Positions 34,639 to 42,646 of a stretch of DNA of 64,000 bases are shown piece after piece (positions within the stretch are counted from its first letter, which is position 1; each line of letters opens with the position of its first letter). Origin of the DNA: CAVQGZ01 sp963712175 (GTDB taxonomy: Bacteria; Actinomycetota; Actinomycetes; Jiangellales; Jiangellaceae); the NCBI GenBank assembly GCA_963712175.1, contig CAVQGZ010000009.1, positions 62,001 through 126,000 on the forward strand, given 5' to 3'. The position numbers and the translations under genes were made by a program. The notes beneath the pieces were generated by a model. It had not been told where the DNA came from. It worked only from the letters and a program-made list of their open reading frames with translations, and ran no database searches.

Positions 34639-35976
34639 TTGCGGCTTCCACCGTTCCTGAACAGCCCTGCGCGGCTGCTCCCCGCGTCGTTCCTCGCCAC
34701 GATCGCCGTGGGCACCGGCCTGCTCATGCTCCCGGTGGCCCGATCCGGCCCAGACTCCGCAGACGGGCTGACAGCCGTCTTCACGGCCACCTCGGCCGTG
34801 TGCGTCACAGGCCTCACCGTGGTCGACACCGGCACCTACTGGTCGGCGATGGGTCAGGTCGTCATCCTCACCTTGATCCTCATCGGGGGGCTCGGCATCA
34901 CGGCTCTGGCGACGCTCATCGTGCTGGCCGTTGCAGGTCGACTCGGCCTGCGCAGTCGACTCGCCGCCGCCCGCGAGACGAAGACGGCCGCCCTCGGGGA
35001 CGTGCGAGGAGTGCTCGTCCGTGTCGGCCTGACGATGGTAGGCCTGCAGGTCGCCGTCGCCGCCGTCCTCACGCTCAGGCTCGTCCTTGCCTACGGCAAC
35101 CCCGTACCGGAGGCCCTGCGCGAGGGGGTCTTCCATGCGGTGTCGGCCACGAACAACGCCGGCTTCTCCCTCTACCCGGACAGCCTGGCGCGCTTCGTCG
35201 CCGACCCCGTCGTCATGCTCACGGTCTGCGCTGCCGTCGTCGTGGGCGGCATCGGGTTCCCCGTCCTCCTCGAGCTCCACCGCGCCTGGCGACACCCACG
35301 CACCTGGAGCATCCATACCCGGCTCTCGGTGTGGGCGACGGTGATTCTCCTAGGGCTCGGGCTCGCGGCGATGTGCCTCTTCGAGTGGTCCAACCCAGCC
35401 ACGTTGGGCGGGCTGAGCATTGCTGAGCGGGTCCTCGGATCGGTCTTCGGCGCCGTCCAGCCGCGCACGGCCGGCTTCAGCGTGGTGGACGTGTCCGCCA
35501 TGCGCGAGGAGACGCTTCTGTCCACCGTCGCGTTGATGTTCATCGGTGGTGGTAGCGCAGGAACAGCCGGCGGCATCAAGGTCACGACGGCGGCAGTGCT
35601 CCTCTTCGTGGTGCTGGCCGAGATCCGCAGCGACGACGACGTGACCGTCAGCCGGCGCCGGATCTCCCCGCAGACCCAGCGCCAGGCCGTGGGAATCACG
35701 ACCCTGGGCATCGCCGGAGTGGGCGTCGGAGCCTTCGCGATCATGGGCACGACGCAGGTGGACTTCGGCTCGGCCGTCTTCGAGGCCGCGTCCGCCTTCG
35801 GGACGGTCGGCCTCTCGCTCGGCTTCGACGCCGACCTGCCGGCTGCTGCGAAGCTCACCCTCGTGGTCCTCATGTTCATGGGACGGGTGGGCCCAGTTGC
35901 GGCGTTCTCGTTCTTCGCGATGCGCTCCACCACGTCACGATTCCGTTACCCCGAAGCACATCCGCTGGTCGGCTGA
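34639..35976 (+). CDS. trkH: Trk/Ktr-type potassium uptake channel subunit
   Basis: 445 residues, integral membrane. Seen: the four pore-loop filter sequences in order: VCVTGLTVVD near 53, SATNNAGFS near 176, QPRTAGFSV near 273 and SAFGTVGLS near 388, as in KtrB/TrkH. Start TTG 34639 has GAGGGGG 10 bases upstream and a TAGTGT box at 34592-34597. It is followed 15 bases later by its regulatory subunit gene. Closer to KtrB in length. Confidence 0.92.
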   Translation: MRLPPFLNSPARLLPASFLATIAVGTGLLMLPVARSGPDSADGLTAVFTATSAVCVTGLTVVDTGTYWSAMGQVVILTLILIGGLGITALATLIVLAVAGRLGLRSRLAAARETKTAALGDVRGVLVRVGLTMVGLQVAVAAVLTLRLVLAYGNPVPEALREGVFHAVSATNNAGFSLYPDSLARFVADPVVMLTVCAAVVVGGIGFPVLLELHRAWRHPRTWSIHTRLSVWATVILLGLGLAAMCLFEWSNPATLGGLSIAERVLGSVFGAVQPRTAGFSVVDVSAMREETLLSTVALMFIGGGSAGTAGGIKVTTAAVLLFVVLAEIRSDDDVTVSRRRISPQTQRQAVGITTLGIAGVGVGAFAIMGTTQVDFGSAVFEAASAFGTVGLSLGFDADLPAAAKLTLVVLMFMGRVGPVAAFSFFAMRSTTSRFRYPEAHPLVG

Positions 35977-35991
35977 GTCGCAGGAGGATCC

Positions 35992-36687
35992 ATGTCCCGT
36001 CGCAAGCCAGGAGAGATCCCACGGCACAACGTCCTCGTGATCGGTCTCGGCGTGTTCGGGTCGTCCGTGGCCGAGACCCTGGTCTCCCTGGGCCACGAGG
36101 TGCTCGGCGTGGACGAGGACCCCGATGTCGTCGCGCGGTTCGCACCACGACTGACCAGCGTCGTGGAGGCAGACGGTGCGATCTTCGAGGCCCTGCAGCA
36201 GCTGGGCGCCGGGGACTTCACCCGCGGCCTCGTCGCGGTCGGTGACCTGGAGGCGAGCGTGCTCGCGGCATCCAACCTCATCGACCTGGGCGTCGATCAG
36301 GTCTGGGCCAAGGCCCTGTCGGACCGGCACGCGAAGATCCTGCAGCGGCTCGGTGTCCACCACGTCGTCAGCCCGGAGCGCGAGCAGGGCCGCCGCGTGG
36401 GTCACCTCATCGGGGGCACGATGCTCGACTTCATCGAGGTCGACGAGGGATGGGCGCTGGTCAAGGTGCTGCCGCTACCCGAGTCGATCGGCAAGGCGCT
36501 CGGGGAGAGCCACCTTCGCGAGCTCTACGGCATCACGGTTGTGGGAACGAAGAGGCCGGGACGCCCCTTCCAGTACGCCCAGCGCGAGACCGTGATCCAC
36601 CCCGACGACACCCTCATCATCGCCGGGGAGACCCGGGTCTGCGAACGGTTCTCGGCCATCTCGGAGGCGGCCCGCATGCATCAGTGA
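35992..36687 (+). CDS. trkA: Potassium uptake regulatory subunit (RCK domain, TrkA/KtrA)
   Basis: 231 residues. N-terminal Rossmann nucleotide-binding RCK_N domain, VLVIGLGVFGSSVAETL near 14-30 with an acidic residue at the end of strand 2 (VDED). The C-terminal RCK_C domain ends with HPDDTLIIAGE. It gates the adjacent channel in response to ATP/ADP, NADH or c-di-AMP. A disA gene 8 kb away makes c-di-AMP control worth noting, but no binding residues can be proven. ATG has AGGAGG 7 bases upstream. The 3' end overlaps the convergent proC by 7 bases. Confidence 0.9.
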   Translation: MSRRKPGEIPRHNVLVIGLGVFGSSVAETLVSLGHEVLGVDEDPDVVARFAPRLTSVVEADGAIFEALQQLGAGDFTRGLVAVGDLEASVLAASNLIDLGVDQVWAKALSDRHAKILQRLGVHHVVSPEREQGRRVGHLIGGTMLDFIEVDEGWALVKVLPLPESIGKALGESHLRELYGITVVGTKRPGRPFQYAQRETVIHPDDTLIIAGETRVCERFSAISEAARMHQ

Positions 36688-37487
36688 GGGTCGTCGCCGG
36701 CTAGCTCGGCAGACCGGTCCCGGTTCGCGATCACAGCGTCGAGGAACGCTGCCCGCAGGCCGTGCGCCTCGAGCTGGTGCAGGGCCGCGGCCGTCGTCCC
36801 CCCGGGTGAGGTGACCCGCTCGCGCAGGATGGCCGGGTGCTCGCCCGTCTCGGTCAGCAACGCGGCCGACCCTGCCAGCGTCTGTGCCGTGAGCTGCGCT
36901 GCGAGCTCTCGGGGCAGCCCGGCTCGGACGCCGGCCTCGGTGAGCGCCTCGACCACCATGAACACGTACGCCGGTCCCGAGCCACTGACAGCAGCCACGG
37001 CGTCCATCTGGTGCTCGGGAACCTGCACGACCGTCCCGACCGCGGACAGGACCTGCTCGGCGCGCGCGATGTGTGACGAGTCCGCGCCCGACCCGGCGCA
37101 GATCGCGGTGACGCCCGCCCCGACGAGCGCTGGGGTGTTGGGCATCGCCCGCACGACCGGCTGCCCTGCCGGCAACCAGGACTCCAGCCGGTCGGTGGGT
37201 AGCCCGGCCGCAACGGAGACGACGACCGCGTCGTGCGGCAGACTCGAGCGCACCGACGCCAGGCCTGCCTCGACGTCGTGGGGCTTCACCGCGACCAGCA
37301 CAAGGTCGGCATCGGCCGCAGCCGTCCGGGCGGTGGCGATGCTCACCCCGTAGCGCTCCGCGAGCTGCTCGGCTCGCTCCTGGCGAGCTTCGACCACGCT
37401 GGCCCGCACCCGGGCCTCACCGGCATCGAGGACGCCCGCCAGGATGCTCTCGCCCATCACGCCGCAGCCCAGGAACACCAGGTTCAT
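36681..37487 (-). CDS. proC: Pyrroline-5-carboxylate reductase
   Basis: Last step of proline synthesis, NAD(P)H-dependent. 268 residues. Seen: N-terminal FLGCGVMGESILAGV, VVRAMPNTPALVGAG, VSGSGPAYVF and the C-terminal signature VTSPGGTTAAALHQLE. ATG 37487 lies 6 bases after a TAGCGT box. In M. tuberculosis proC sits in the same block with the HTH and tiny basic protein genes; here acuC and the Trk genes have come between them. Confidence 0.95.
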   Translation of the reverse strand: MNLVFLGCGVMGESILAGVLDAGEARVRASVVEARQERAEQLAERYGVSIATARTAAADADLVLVAVKPHDVEAGLASVRSSLPHDAVVVSVAAGLPTDRLESWLPAGQPVVRAMPNTPALVGAGVTAICAGSGADSSHIARAEQVLSAVGTVVQVPEHQMDAVAAVSGSGPAYVFMVVEALTEAGVRAGLPRELAAQLTAQTLAGSAALLTETGEHPAILRERVTSPGGTTAAALHQLEAHGLRAAFLDAVIANRDRSAELAGDDPH

Positions 37488-37493
37488 GGGATG

Positions 37494-37499
37494 ACGCTA
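37494..37499 (-). promoter_or_regulatory. -10 box of proC (leaderless)
   Basis: Minus-strand TAGCGT, 6 bases before ATG 37487. It lies in the 23-base gap after the DNA glycosylase stop. Confidence 0.5.
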
Positions 37500-37510
37500 C
37501 TGCCCGAGCG

Positions 37511-38425
37511 CTACATCCCGCGGAAGTCGTGCGGGGAGTACTTGGGCCCGAACCGCGGCGTGGGCACGCCCGACAGCTCCAGCACGCGTTGCACCCGAAA
37601 CCGGTGGCCGCGATACGGCTCGAGAGCCGCCAGCATGTCCTCGTCGGTGTCGCTGACCTGGCCGGTGAGGGCGTAGGTGATCATCCGAGGGACGTGGGCG
37701 TCTCCCACGGACACCGCGTCGGCGTCGCCGAGCGCCCGCTGGCGCACCTCGGCCGCCGTCCAGGCACCGACGCCGGGGACTGCCCGCAGCCGGGCGTCGG
37801 CCTGCGCCGACGTCATCGACGCAGCCTGCTCGAGCCGGGCAGCCAGACCGGCCGCGCGCACTGCGGTGGCCGATCGTTGAGGGCCGACGCCGGCGCGGTG
37901 CCAGTCCCAGGACGGTATGGCTGCCCACGCCGAGGGCTCGGGGACGACGGCCATGCCCGCCGCAGGGCCTGGAGCCGGCTCGCCGTACCGCCGCACGAGC
38001 CACCGCCAGGAGCTGCGCGACTGAGCTCCGGTCACCTTCTGCTCGAGGATGGCCGGGATCAGCGCCTCCATGACCAGCCCGGTCCGCCCGAGCCGCGGCC
38101 CCGAGAACCGGCGCGCACCGTCACGCAGCACCGGGCTGTCAGGTGCCCACCCGGTGAGGTCGTCGTCGCACGCAAGCCACGACGGCGCCATCTCCACCAG
38201 CCATGCCGCACCCGGACCCCACGATGCGACGGCGACGACGTCGGACTCGACCGCGAGTCGGACGGTGCCGGGGCCGTCCGGCGTCCGCGCCGTGCGCCAG
38301 ACGGCACCGGTGCGGTCGACGGCGTAGGTGGGGTCGCCGGCGCCGCGGGCATGCACGCCGAGAAGCAGCGGGACCGACACGTGGTACGGCGCGCGCCACC
38401 GTCGCTGAGCGACCGGGCTCGGCAC
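37511..38425 (-). CDS. DNA-3-methyladenine glycosylase 2 family protein (HhH-GPD)
   Basis: 304 residues. Seen: ILEQKVTGAQSRSSWRWLVRR near 135-155, an HhH-GPD hairpin with LRAVPGVGAWTAAEVRQRALGDADAVSVGD containing the Gly/Pro-rich hairpin and a conserved Asp. Base excision repair of alkylated bases is the likely role; no iron-sulfur cysteines are present. GTG 38425 follows the nucleotidyltransferase stop by 1 base, so they are probably co-transcribed even though functions differ. Confidence 0.82.
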   Translation of the reverse strand: MPSPVAQRRWRAPYHVSVPLLLGVHARGAGDPTYAVDRTGAVWRTARTPDGPGTVRLAVESDVVAVASWGPGAAWLVEMAPSWLACDDDLTGWAPDSPVLRDGARRFSGPRLGRTGLVMEALIPAILEQKVTGAQSRSSWRWLVRRYGEPAPGPAAGMAVVPEPSAWAAIPSWDWHRAGVGPQRSATAVRAAGLAARLEQAASMTSAQADARLRAVPGVGAWTAAEVRQRALGDADAVSVGDAHVPRMITYALTGQVSDTDEDMLAALEPYRGHRFRVQRVLELSGVPTPRFGPKYSPHDFRGM

Positions 38426-38426
38426 C

Positions 38427-39488
38427 TCAGAAGCGCAGGGAGCCCGCGGGCAGGTCGAGGTGCGATGCGACGCGGGCACCATGGCGCAGCTCGTTCCCCG
38501 CGCCGACGCGAGCGCCGGCCCCGACGACAGAACCGTCGACCAGCACCTCGTCGGCGACCTCGGCGCCCTGGCCGATCGCCGAGTGCCGCACGCGACTTGC
38601 CGCCCCCACGACGGCGTCGGCCATCACCACCGACCCCTCGATCACGCAGTCCGGACCGACGACGGCACCGGGCAGCACCGAGCTTCCGCCGTACACCCGG
38701 GCACTCGGGTGAACGGTGGCCCCGGGGAGCACCAGCGACTCCCCCGGCGGCCCCGGGCGAGCGGACGGCACGATGACCCCGCGCACCAGGTCGGCCGAGC
38801 CCTGGACGTAGAGGGCAGGCGTGCCGAGGTCGGTCCAGTAGGAGCGATCGACCTGGCCCAGCACCCGCCGACCCGCCGCCAGCAGCTCCGGGAACGTCTC
38901 CCGCTCGACCGAGACCGGGCGACCCTGGGGGATGGCGTCGATGATCGAGCGACGAAACACGTAGCAGCCGGCGTTGACCCGGTTGGTGACGGGCTCAGGG
39001 GACTTCTCCAGGAACTCCGAGACTCGGCCGTCGGCCCCGAGAAGGACGCTGCCGAACGGTCGGGGGTCCTCCACCTCCGTCAGGTACAGGGTGACGTCCG
39101 CATCGAACTCACGGTGCCGGGCCAGCTGAGCTGGTAGGTCGTGGCCGTCCAGCACGTCTCCGTTGAACACGACGACGGGGTCGTCAGGGGCGCTGGACAG
39201 TCGCTCGGCTGCGTTCCTGATGGCGCCTGCGGTTCCGAGGGGGGTCGACTCGAGCATCAGGTCGATGTCGACCCCGTACCGGCCGAGCTCGGCGACGTAC
39301 TCCTCGAACGCGTCGGTTCGGTAGCTGGTCGCCAGCACCACACGGGTCACGCCCGAGGCTGCTGCCCGAGCCACCTGGTGCGCCACGAAGGGCACGCCCG
39401 CCACCGGGAGCATGGGCTTGGGCACGTGCTCGGTCAGCGGCCGCAGCCTCGTCCCCAGCCCACCGACAAGCAGAATCGCCTCGACCAC
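38427..39488 (-). CDS. Sugar nucleotidyltransferase (mannose-1-phosphate guanylyltransferase-like)
   Basis: 353 residues. N-terminal nucleotidyltransferase domain with AILLVGGLGTRLRPLT near 4-19, PKPMLPVAG, FNGDVLDG and NAGCYVF. The C-terminal 100 residues are a left-handed beta helix of hexapeptide repeats (VHPSARVYGGSSVLPGAVVG and further). It resembles actinobacterial ManB/ManC-type GDP-mannose enzymes, but the base and sugar are not certain. GTG 39488 is 7 bases after a TAGGCT box and is divergent from TIGR03089. Confidence 0.85.
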   Translation of the reverse strand: MVEAILLVGGLGTRLRPLTEHVPKPMLPVAGVPFVAHQVARAAASGVTRVVLATSYRTDAFEEYVAELGRYGVDIDLMLESTPLGTAGAIRNAAERLSSAPDDPVVVFNGDVLDGHDLPAQLARHREFDADVTLYLTEVEDPRPFGSVLLGADGRVSEFLEKSPEPVTNRVNAGCYVFRRSIIDAIPQGRPVSVERETFPELLAAGRRVLGQVDRSYWTDLGTPALYVQGSADLVRGVIVPSARPGPPGESLVLPGATVHPSARVYGGSSVLPGAVVGPDCVIEGSVVMADAVVGAASRVRHSAIGQGAEVADEVLVDGSVVGAGARVGAGNELRHGARVASHLDLPAGSLRF

Positions 39489-39495
39489 GGGTGGC

Positions 39496-39505
39496 AGCCT
39501 ACGGT
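39496..39505. promoter_or_regulatory. Overlapping divergent -10 boxes (nucleotidyltransferase / TIGR03089)
   Basis: Minus-strand TAGGCT (39501-39496) ends exactly 7 bases before GTG 39488. Plus-strand TACGGT (39500-39505) ends exactly 7 bases before GTG 39513. The hexamers share two bases. Two leaderless transcripts from a 24-base intergenic region. Confidence 0.65.
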
Positions 39506-39512
39506 GAGCGGC

Positions 39513-40199
39513 GTGCCTGATCATGGTGGTGCGGCTCCCCTGCTGGCCCGGTGCCTGCGTGCCGACCCGGCCCGCCCGCTCGTCACCTACTACGACCTGT
39601 CGGCCGGCGGTCGGGTCGAGCTGTCGGTGACGACGTTCGACAACTGGGTCAGCAAGACCTGCGGCCTGCTGGCCGACGAGCTCGGGGTCGAGACGGGCGA
39701 CCGCGTCAGCGTCGTGATGCCCGCCCACTGGCTCGGGCTGGTGTGGGCGATGGCGGTCTGGACGGTCGGCGGCCACCTGGCCCTCGAGCCGGTCGACGAC
39801 GCCGTCGTCTCGGTCGCGGCGGCCGGCGAGCCGACCCCGGAGTCGGGCGAGGTCGTTGTTGTCAGCACGCTCCCGCTGGGTGGTCCGGCAGGCGCCGCGG
39901 CTGCGCCAGGAGCCCTGGACTACGGGCGCGAGGTGCTGGGCTTCCCCGACGTCTTCGGGCCGGCGGCCGCCTGCGACGACCCACTGCTGGCCGAGCTGAT
40001 GCGCGGTGTCGAGCCGACACCTGCCGCGCGGCGCCTCGTCGTCGCTCGGCGTCTGGACGCCCGCACCCTGGCGCGGGGGTTGCTCAGCGCCCTCGCCGCC
40101 GACGGGTCGACCGTCCTCGTCCGGGCGGAGCAGGGACCGATCGATGAGGGCCGGCTGCGCGAGATAGCCGGCGAGGAGAGGGCCGACCTGCCTGGTTGA
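39513..40199 (+). CDS. TIGR03089 family protein
   Basis: 228 residues. Resembles the N-terminal part of an AMP-dependent ligase without the catalytic half: TYYDLSAGGRVELSVTTFDNW, ELGVETGDRVSVVMPAHW, AVWTVGGHLALEPVDD. This is the actinobacterial TIGR03089 family of unknown function, usually beside a mannose-1-phosphate guanylyltransferase gene as here. GTG 39513 is chosen for the exact 7-base spacing to a -10 box; an in-frame GTG at 39504 is possible. It converges on the isomerase gene with 1 base between stops. Confidence 0.85.
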   Translation: MPDHGGAAPLLARCLRADPARPLVTYYDLSAGGRVELSVTTFDNWVSKTCGLLADELGVETGDRVSVVMPAHWLGLVWAMAVWTVGGHLALEPVDDAVVSVAAAGEPTPESGEVVVVSTLPLGGPAGAAAAPGALDYGREVLGFPDVFGPAAACDDPLLAELMRGVEPTPAARRLVVARRLDARTLARGLLSALAADGSTVLVRAEQGPIDEGRLREIAGEERADLPG

Positions 40200-40200
40200 C

Positions 40201-41034
40201 CTACCAGGGGTCGCTGGACAGCGCCGCAGCCATGTGCAGCCGGGTGTAGGCCAGCGCCTCGGCAAGGTCGTTCTCGCGCTCCAGGCGGTTCTTGGCCTTG
40301 CGCGTGGTCACCTCGAGCACGATCGAGCCCTCCCAGGCGTCACGTGCCAGGCGTTCCAGCAACGTGTCGCAGGGCTGGCTCCCCCGGCCGGGCACGAGGT
40401 GCTCGTCCCGGGCAGACCCCGTGCCGTCCGCGAGGTGCACGTGAGCCAGTCGTTCGCCCAGGTCAGCCGCCATCTTTAGGGCATCGGAGCCGGACACCGC
40501 GGTGTGCGACAGGTCGAGCGTGCAGTGCTGGTAGCCCTCGTCGGTGGGGTCCCAGTCGGGCAGGTACGCCTTCAGCTCTCGCCCACCGGCTCGCCACGGG
40601 TACATGTTCTCGACCGCGACGAGCACGCCCGACTCCGATGCCAGGGCGTCCACCTTCGTGGCGAAGTCCCGTGCGTAGTCGCGCTGCCAGCGGAAGGGTG
40701 GGTGCACGACCACGACGGATGCGTCGAGGCGCTTCGCCGCGTCCACGGATCGAGTGAGCCGCTCCCACGGGTCCGGGGACCAGACACGCTGCGTCACCAG
40801 CAGGCAGGGTGCGTGGACGGCCACGACCGGTACCTGGTGCTCCTGCACGAGGTCGGCGACGGCGTCGGGATCCTGGCTGATCGGGTCGGTCCAGACCATG
40901 AGCTCGATGCCGTCGTAGCCCAGCGTGTTCGCCAGCTCGAAGGTCGCCGCCGTGCCCTCGGGGTACACCGAGGCCGTCGACAAGGCCACGCCGGCCTGGG
41001 CGAGCCGCACCGGCACACCGCTGGGCTCACCCAT
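40201..41034 (-). CDS. Sugar phosphate isomerase/epimerase-like TIM barrel protein
   Basis: 277 residues. Xylose-isomerase-like TIM barrel: LGYDGIELMVWTD near 35-47, VPVVAVHAPCLL, VVVHPPFRWQRDYA, VAVENMYPWR, CTLDLSHTAVSG and HVHLADG, which carry the metal-binding Glu, Asp, His and Asp pattern. Same family and place as Rv0498, next to ppx and proC in M. tuberculosis. Substrate unknown. ATG 41034 overlaps the stop of the 41-codon ORF upstream, so translation may be coupled to it. Confidence 0.85.
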   Translation of the reverse strand: MGEPSGVPVRLAQAGVALSTASVYPEGTAATFELANTLGYDGIELMVWTDPISQDPDAVADLVQEHQVPVVAVHAPCLLVTQRVWSPDPWERLTRSVDAAKRLDASVVVVHPPFRWQRDYARDFATKVDALASESGVLVAVENMYPWRAGGRELKAYLPDWDPTDEGYQHCTLDLSHTAVSGSDALKMAADLGERLAHVHLADGTGSARDEHLVPGRGSQPCDTLLERLARDAWEGSIVLEVTTRKAKNRLERENDLAEALAYTRLHMAAALSSDPW

Positions 41035-41152
41035 CGCAGCGCCCCACCGCACTCGTCAGCCGTGGGTGGGTCACGGCCACAGTCTCCCGGCAGAGCACCA
41101 CCAGCAGCTGGTGGACCGAGGTCGATCCCACGTCCAGCACTGCGAGCCGCAC
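41027..41152 (-). pseudogene. 41-codon ORF, 5' remnant of a ppx/gppA exopolyphosphatase gene
   Basis: From GTG 41152 the protein starts VRLAVLDVGSTSVHQLLVVL, which matches the phosphate-1 motif at the N-terminus of Ppx/GppA exopolyphosphatases. After about 20 residues the similarity is lost and the frame stops at residue 41. A normal member has about 300 residues. In M. tuberculosis a ppx gene (Rv0496) occupies this neighbourhood, so this is probably what remains after deletion. It has a TACGGT box 7 bases upstream, so it may still be expressed as a short upstream ORF of the isomerase. Confidence 0.65.
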
Positions 41153-41159
41153 GGGGACG

Positions 41160-41186
41160 ACCGTAGCCGCCAAGCCTGCGTACGCT
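41160..41186. promoter_or_regulatory. Divergent -10 boxes (ppx remnant / Cys-rich protein)
   Basis: Minus-strand TACGGT (41165-41160) ends 7 bases before GTG 41152. Plus-strand TACGCT (41181-41186) ends 7 bases before GTG 41194. Both imply leaderless transcripts and support these starts. Confidence 0.6.
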
Positions 41187-41193
41187 TCGCCCG

Positions 41194-41919
41194 GTGGCCG
41201 AAGTGGCGCTCGACTTCCCGAGAACCTGGGTGGAGTTCACGGACCCCGCCGACTCCGAGACGGTGATCAGGGCCGACGTCACCTGGCTGATGTCGCGGTG
41301 GACCTGCATCTTCGGTCGGGGATGCCTCGGGATCGACTCCTCGCGTCCGGACGACGGGTGCTGCGTCCACGGTGCGCACTTCTCCGGCGACTCCGACGAG
41401 CAGCGGGTTCGGGCAGCAGCGGCCCGGCTGCGGCCCGAGGAGTGGCAGATGCGCCATCGCGGTCGGCGCGGCGGCGTGGTGGGCCACGACCCGGACGACG
41501 GCAGCCGCCAGACCAGGGTCGTCGACGGTGCCTGCATCTTCCACAACCGGGCAGGCTTCGACGGCCCGCAGGGTTGCGCACTGCACGCGCTCGCGCTGCG
41601 TGAGGGCGAGAACCCGCTCACGACCAAGCCCGACGTGTGCTGGCAGCTACCCATCCGTCGGGGCTTCCGGGAGGTGACTCGCCCGGACGGCACGACCTAC
41701 CACGAGGTGACCATCTCGGAGTTCGACAGACGGAGCTGGGGTGCCGGGGGGCACGACCTCGACTGGTACTGCAGCGGCGACACGATCGCGCACGTCGGCG
41801 TCGACCCGGTTCTGCGCAGCTCACGCGCCGAGCTGGTCGCACTCATCGGTGAGGCCGCCTATGGCGAGCTGGTGCGGCTGTGCGAGGAGCAGGTGGCCCG
41901 CCATCCCGCCTCGCCGTGA
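41194..41919 (+). CDS. Cysteine-rich conserved protein of unknown function
   Basis: 241 residues, not recognised. It has eight or so cysteines in a patterned array: SRWTCIFGRGCLGID near 34-48, DDGCCVHGAHFSGD near 53-66, DGACIFHNRAGFDGPQGCALH near 111-131, PDVCWQLP and DWYCSGD. The spacing suggests a metal or iron-sulfur site, as in YkgJ-like proteins, but no known signature fits exactly. No signal peptide, so cytoplasmic. It overlaps the downstream methyltransferase start by 4 bases (GTGA). Confidence 0.75.
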   Translation: MAEVALDFPRTWVEFTDPADSETVIRADVTWLMSRWTCIFGRGCLGIDSSRPDDGCCVHGAHFSGDSDEQRVRAAAARLRPEEWQMRHRGRRGGVVGHDPDDGSRQTRVVDGACIFHNRAGFDGPQGCALHALALREGENPLTTKPDVCWQLPIRRGFREVTRPDGTTYHEVTISEFDRRSWGAGGHDLDWYCSGDTIAHVGVDPVLRSSRAELVALIGEAAYGELVRLCEEQVARHPASP

Positions 41920-42611
41920 CCGCGCCGACGCCGAGCCCGAACATCTGGCGCTCGCCGCAGGTCTACGAGCGACTCAACCGCGCCGCCGACCCCGACGGGC
42001 TGGTGGTTGCGACGCTGGACTCGCTCGTCGGGGAGGTCGACCTGGCACTCGACATCGGCTGCGGCACCGGCTACCACCTGCCGATGCTGGCGGCCCGGTC
42101 AACCCGGGTCGTCGGAGTGGAACCACATCCGGGCCTGGTCGACGCAGCGCGTCGCCGGCTTTCCCGCACCGGCCTGAGCGATCGTGCCGACGTGCGAGTC
42201 GGGGTCGCCGAGGCGCTGCCGGCCGAGACCTCCTCGGCCGATCTGGTCTTCTCGCACTGGGCCTACTTCTTCGGGCCGGGCTGCGAGGCCGGGTTGGCCG
42301 AGGTCGAGCGGGTTCTCGTGCCAGGTGGCCTCCAGGTCGCCGTCGACCTGGACGTCCGGGCGTCGTACGGCTACGCAGCCTGGTTCACCGCCAGCGGCAC
42401 GGGGGTGCGCCGGGACCGCGTCTCGACGTTCTTCGCCCAGCGCGGGTGGCAGGAGCGGCGACTGCCGGTCGTGTGGTCGTTCCAGACCCGGGAGGACCTT
42501 CAGGCCGTGATGAGCATCGAGTTCCCGCCGGCCGTGGCGGCCCGGGCCGTCCGGGAGACGGTGGGAACGACCATCGCCGTTCCCACGGTGCTGCGGTGGC
42601 GGCGTTGCTGA
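41916..42611 (+). CDS. Class I SAM-dependent methyltransferase
   Basis: 231 residues. Seen: motif I LALDIGCGTGYHLPML near 42-57, motif II with VGVEPHPGLVDAARRRL, and the post-II segment SADLVFSHWAYFFGPG. Methyltransf_11-type enzyme; substrate unknown. It is translationally coupled to the Cys-rich gene, so the two products may act together. Followed by radA from its own promoter. Confidence 0.82.
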   Translation: MTAPTPSPNIWRSPQVYERLNRAADPDGLVVATLDSLVGEVDLALDIGCGTGYHLPMLAARSTRVVGVEPHPGLVDAARRRLSRTGLSDRADVRVGVAEALPAETSSADLVFSHWAYFFGPGCEAGLAEVERVLVPGGLQVAVDLDVRASYGYAAWFTASGTGVRRDRVSTFFAQRGWQERRLPVVWSFQTREDLQAVMSIEFPPAVAARAVRETVGTTIAVPTVLRWRRC

Positions 42612-42634
42612 CACGACGTGTCGGAGGTCGTCCC

Positions 42635-42640
42635 TAGGGT
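42635..42640 (+). promoter_or_regulatory. -10 box of radA (leaderless)
   Basis: TAGGGT lies 6 bases before the radA ATG at 42647. No ribosome site is visible between them. Confidence 0.5.
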
Positions 42641-42646
42641 CGTCTC

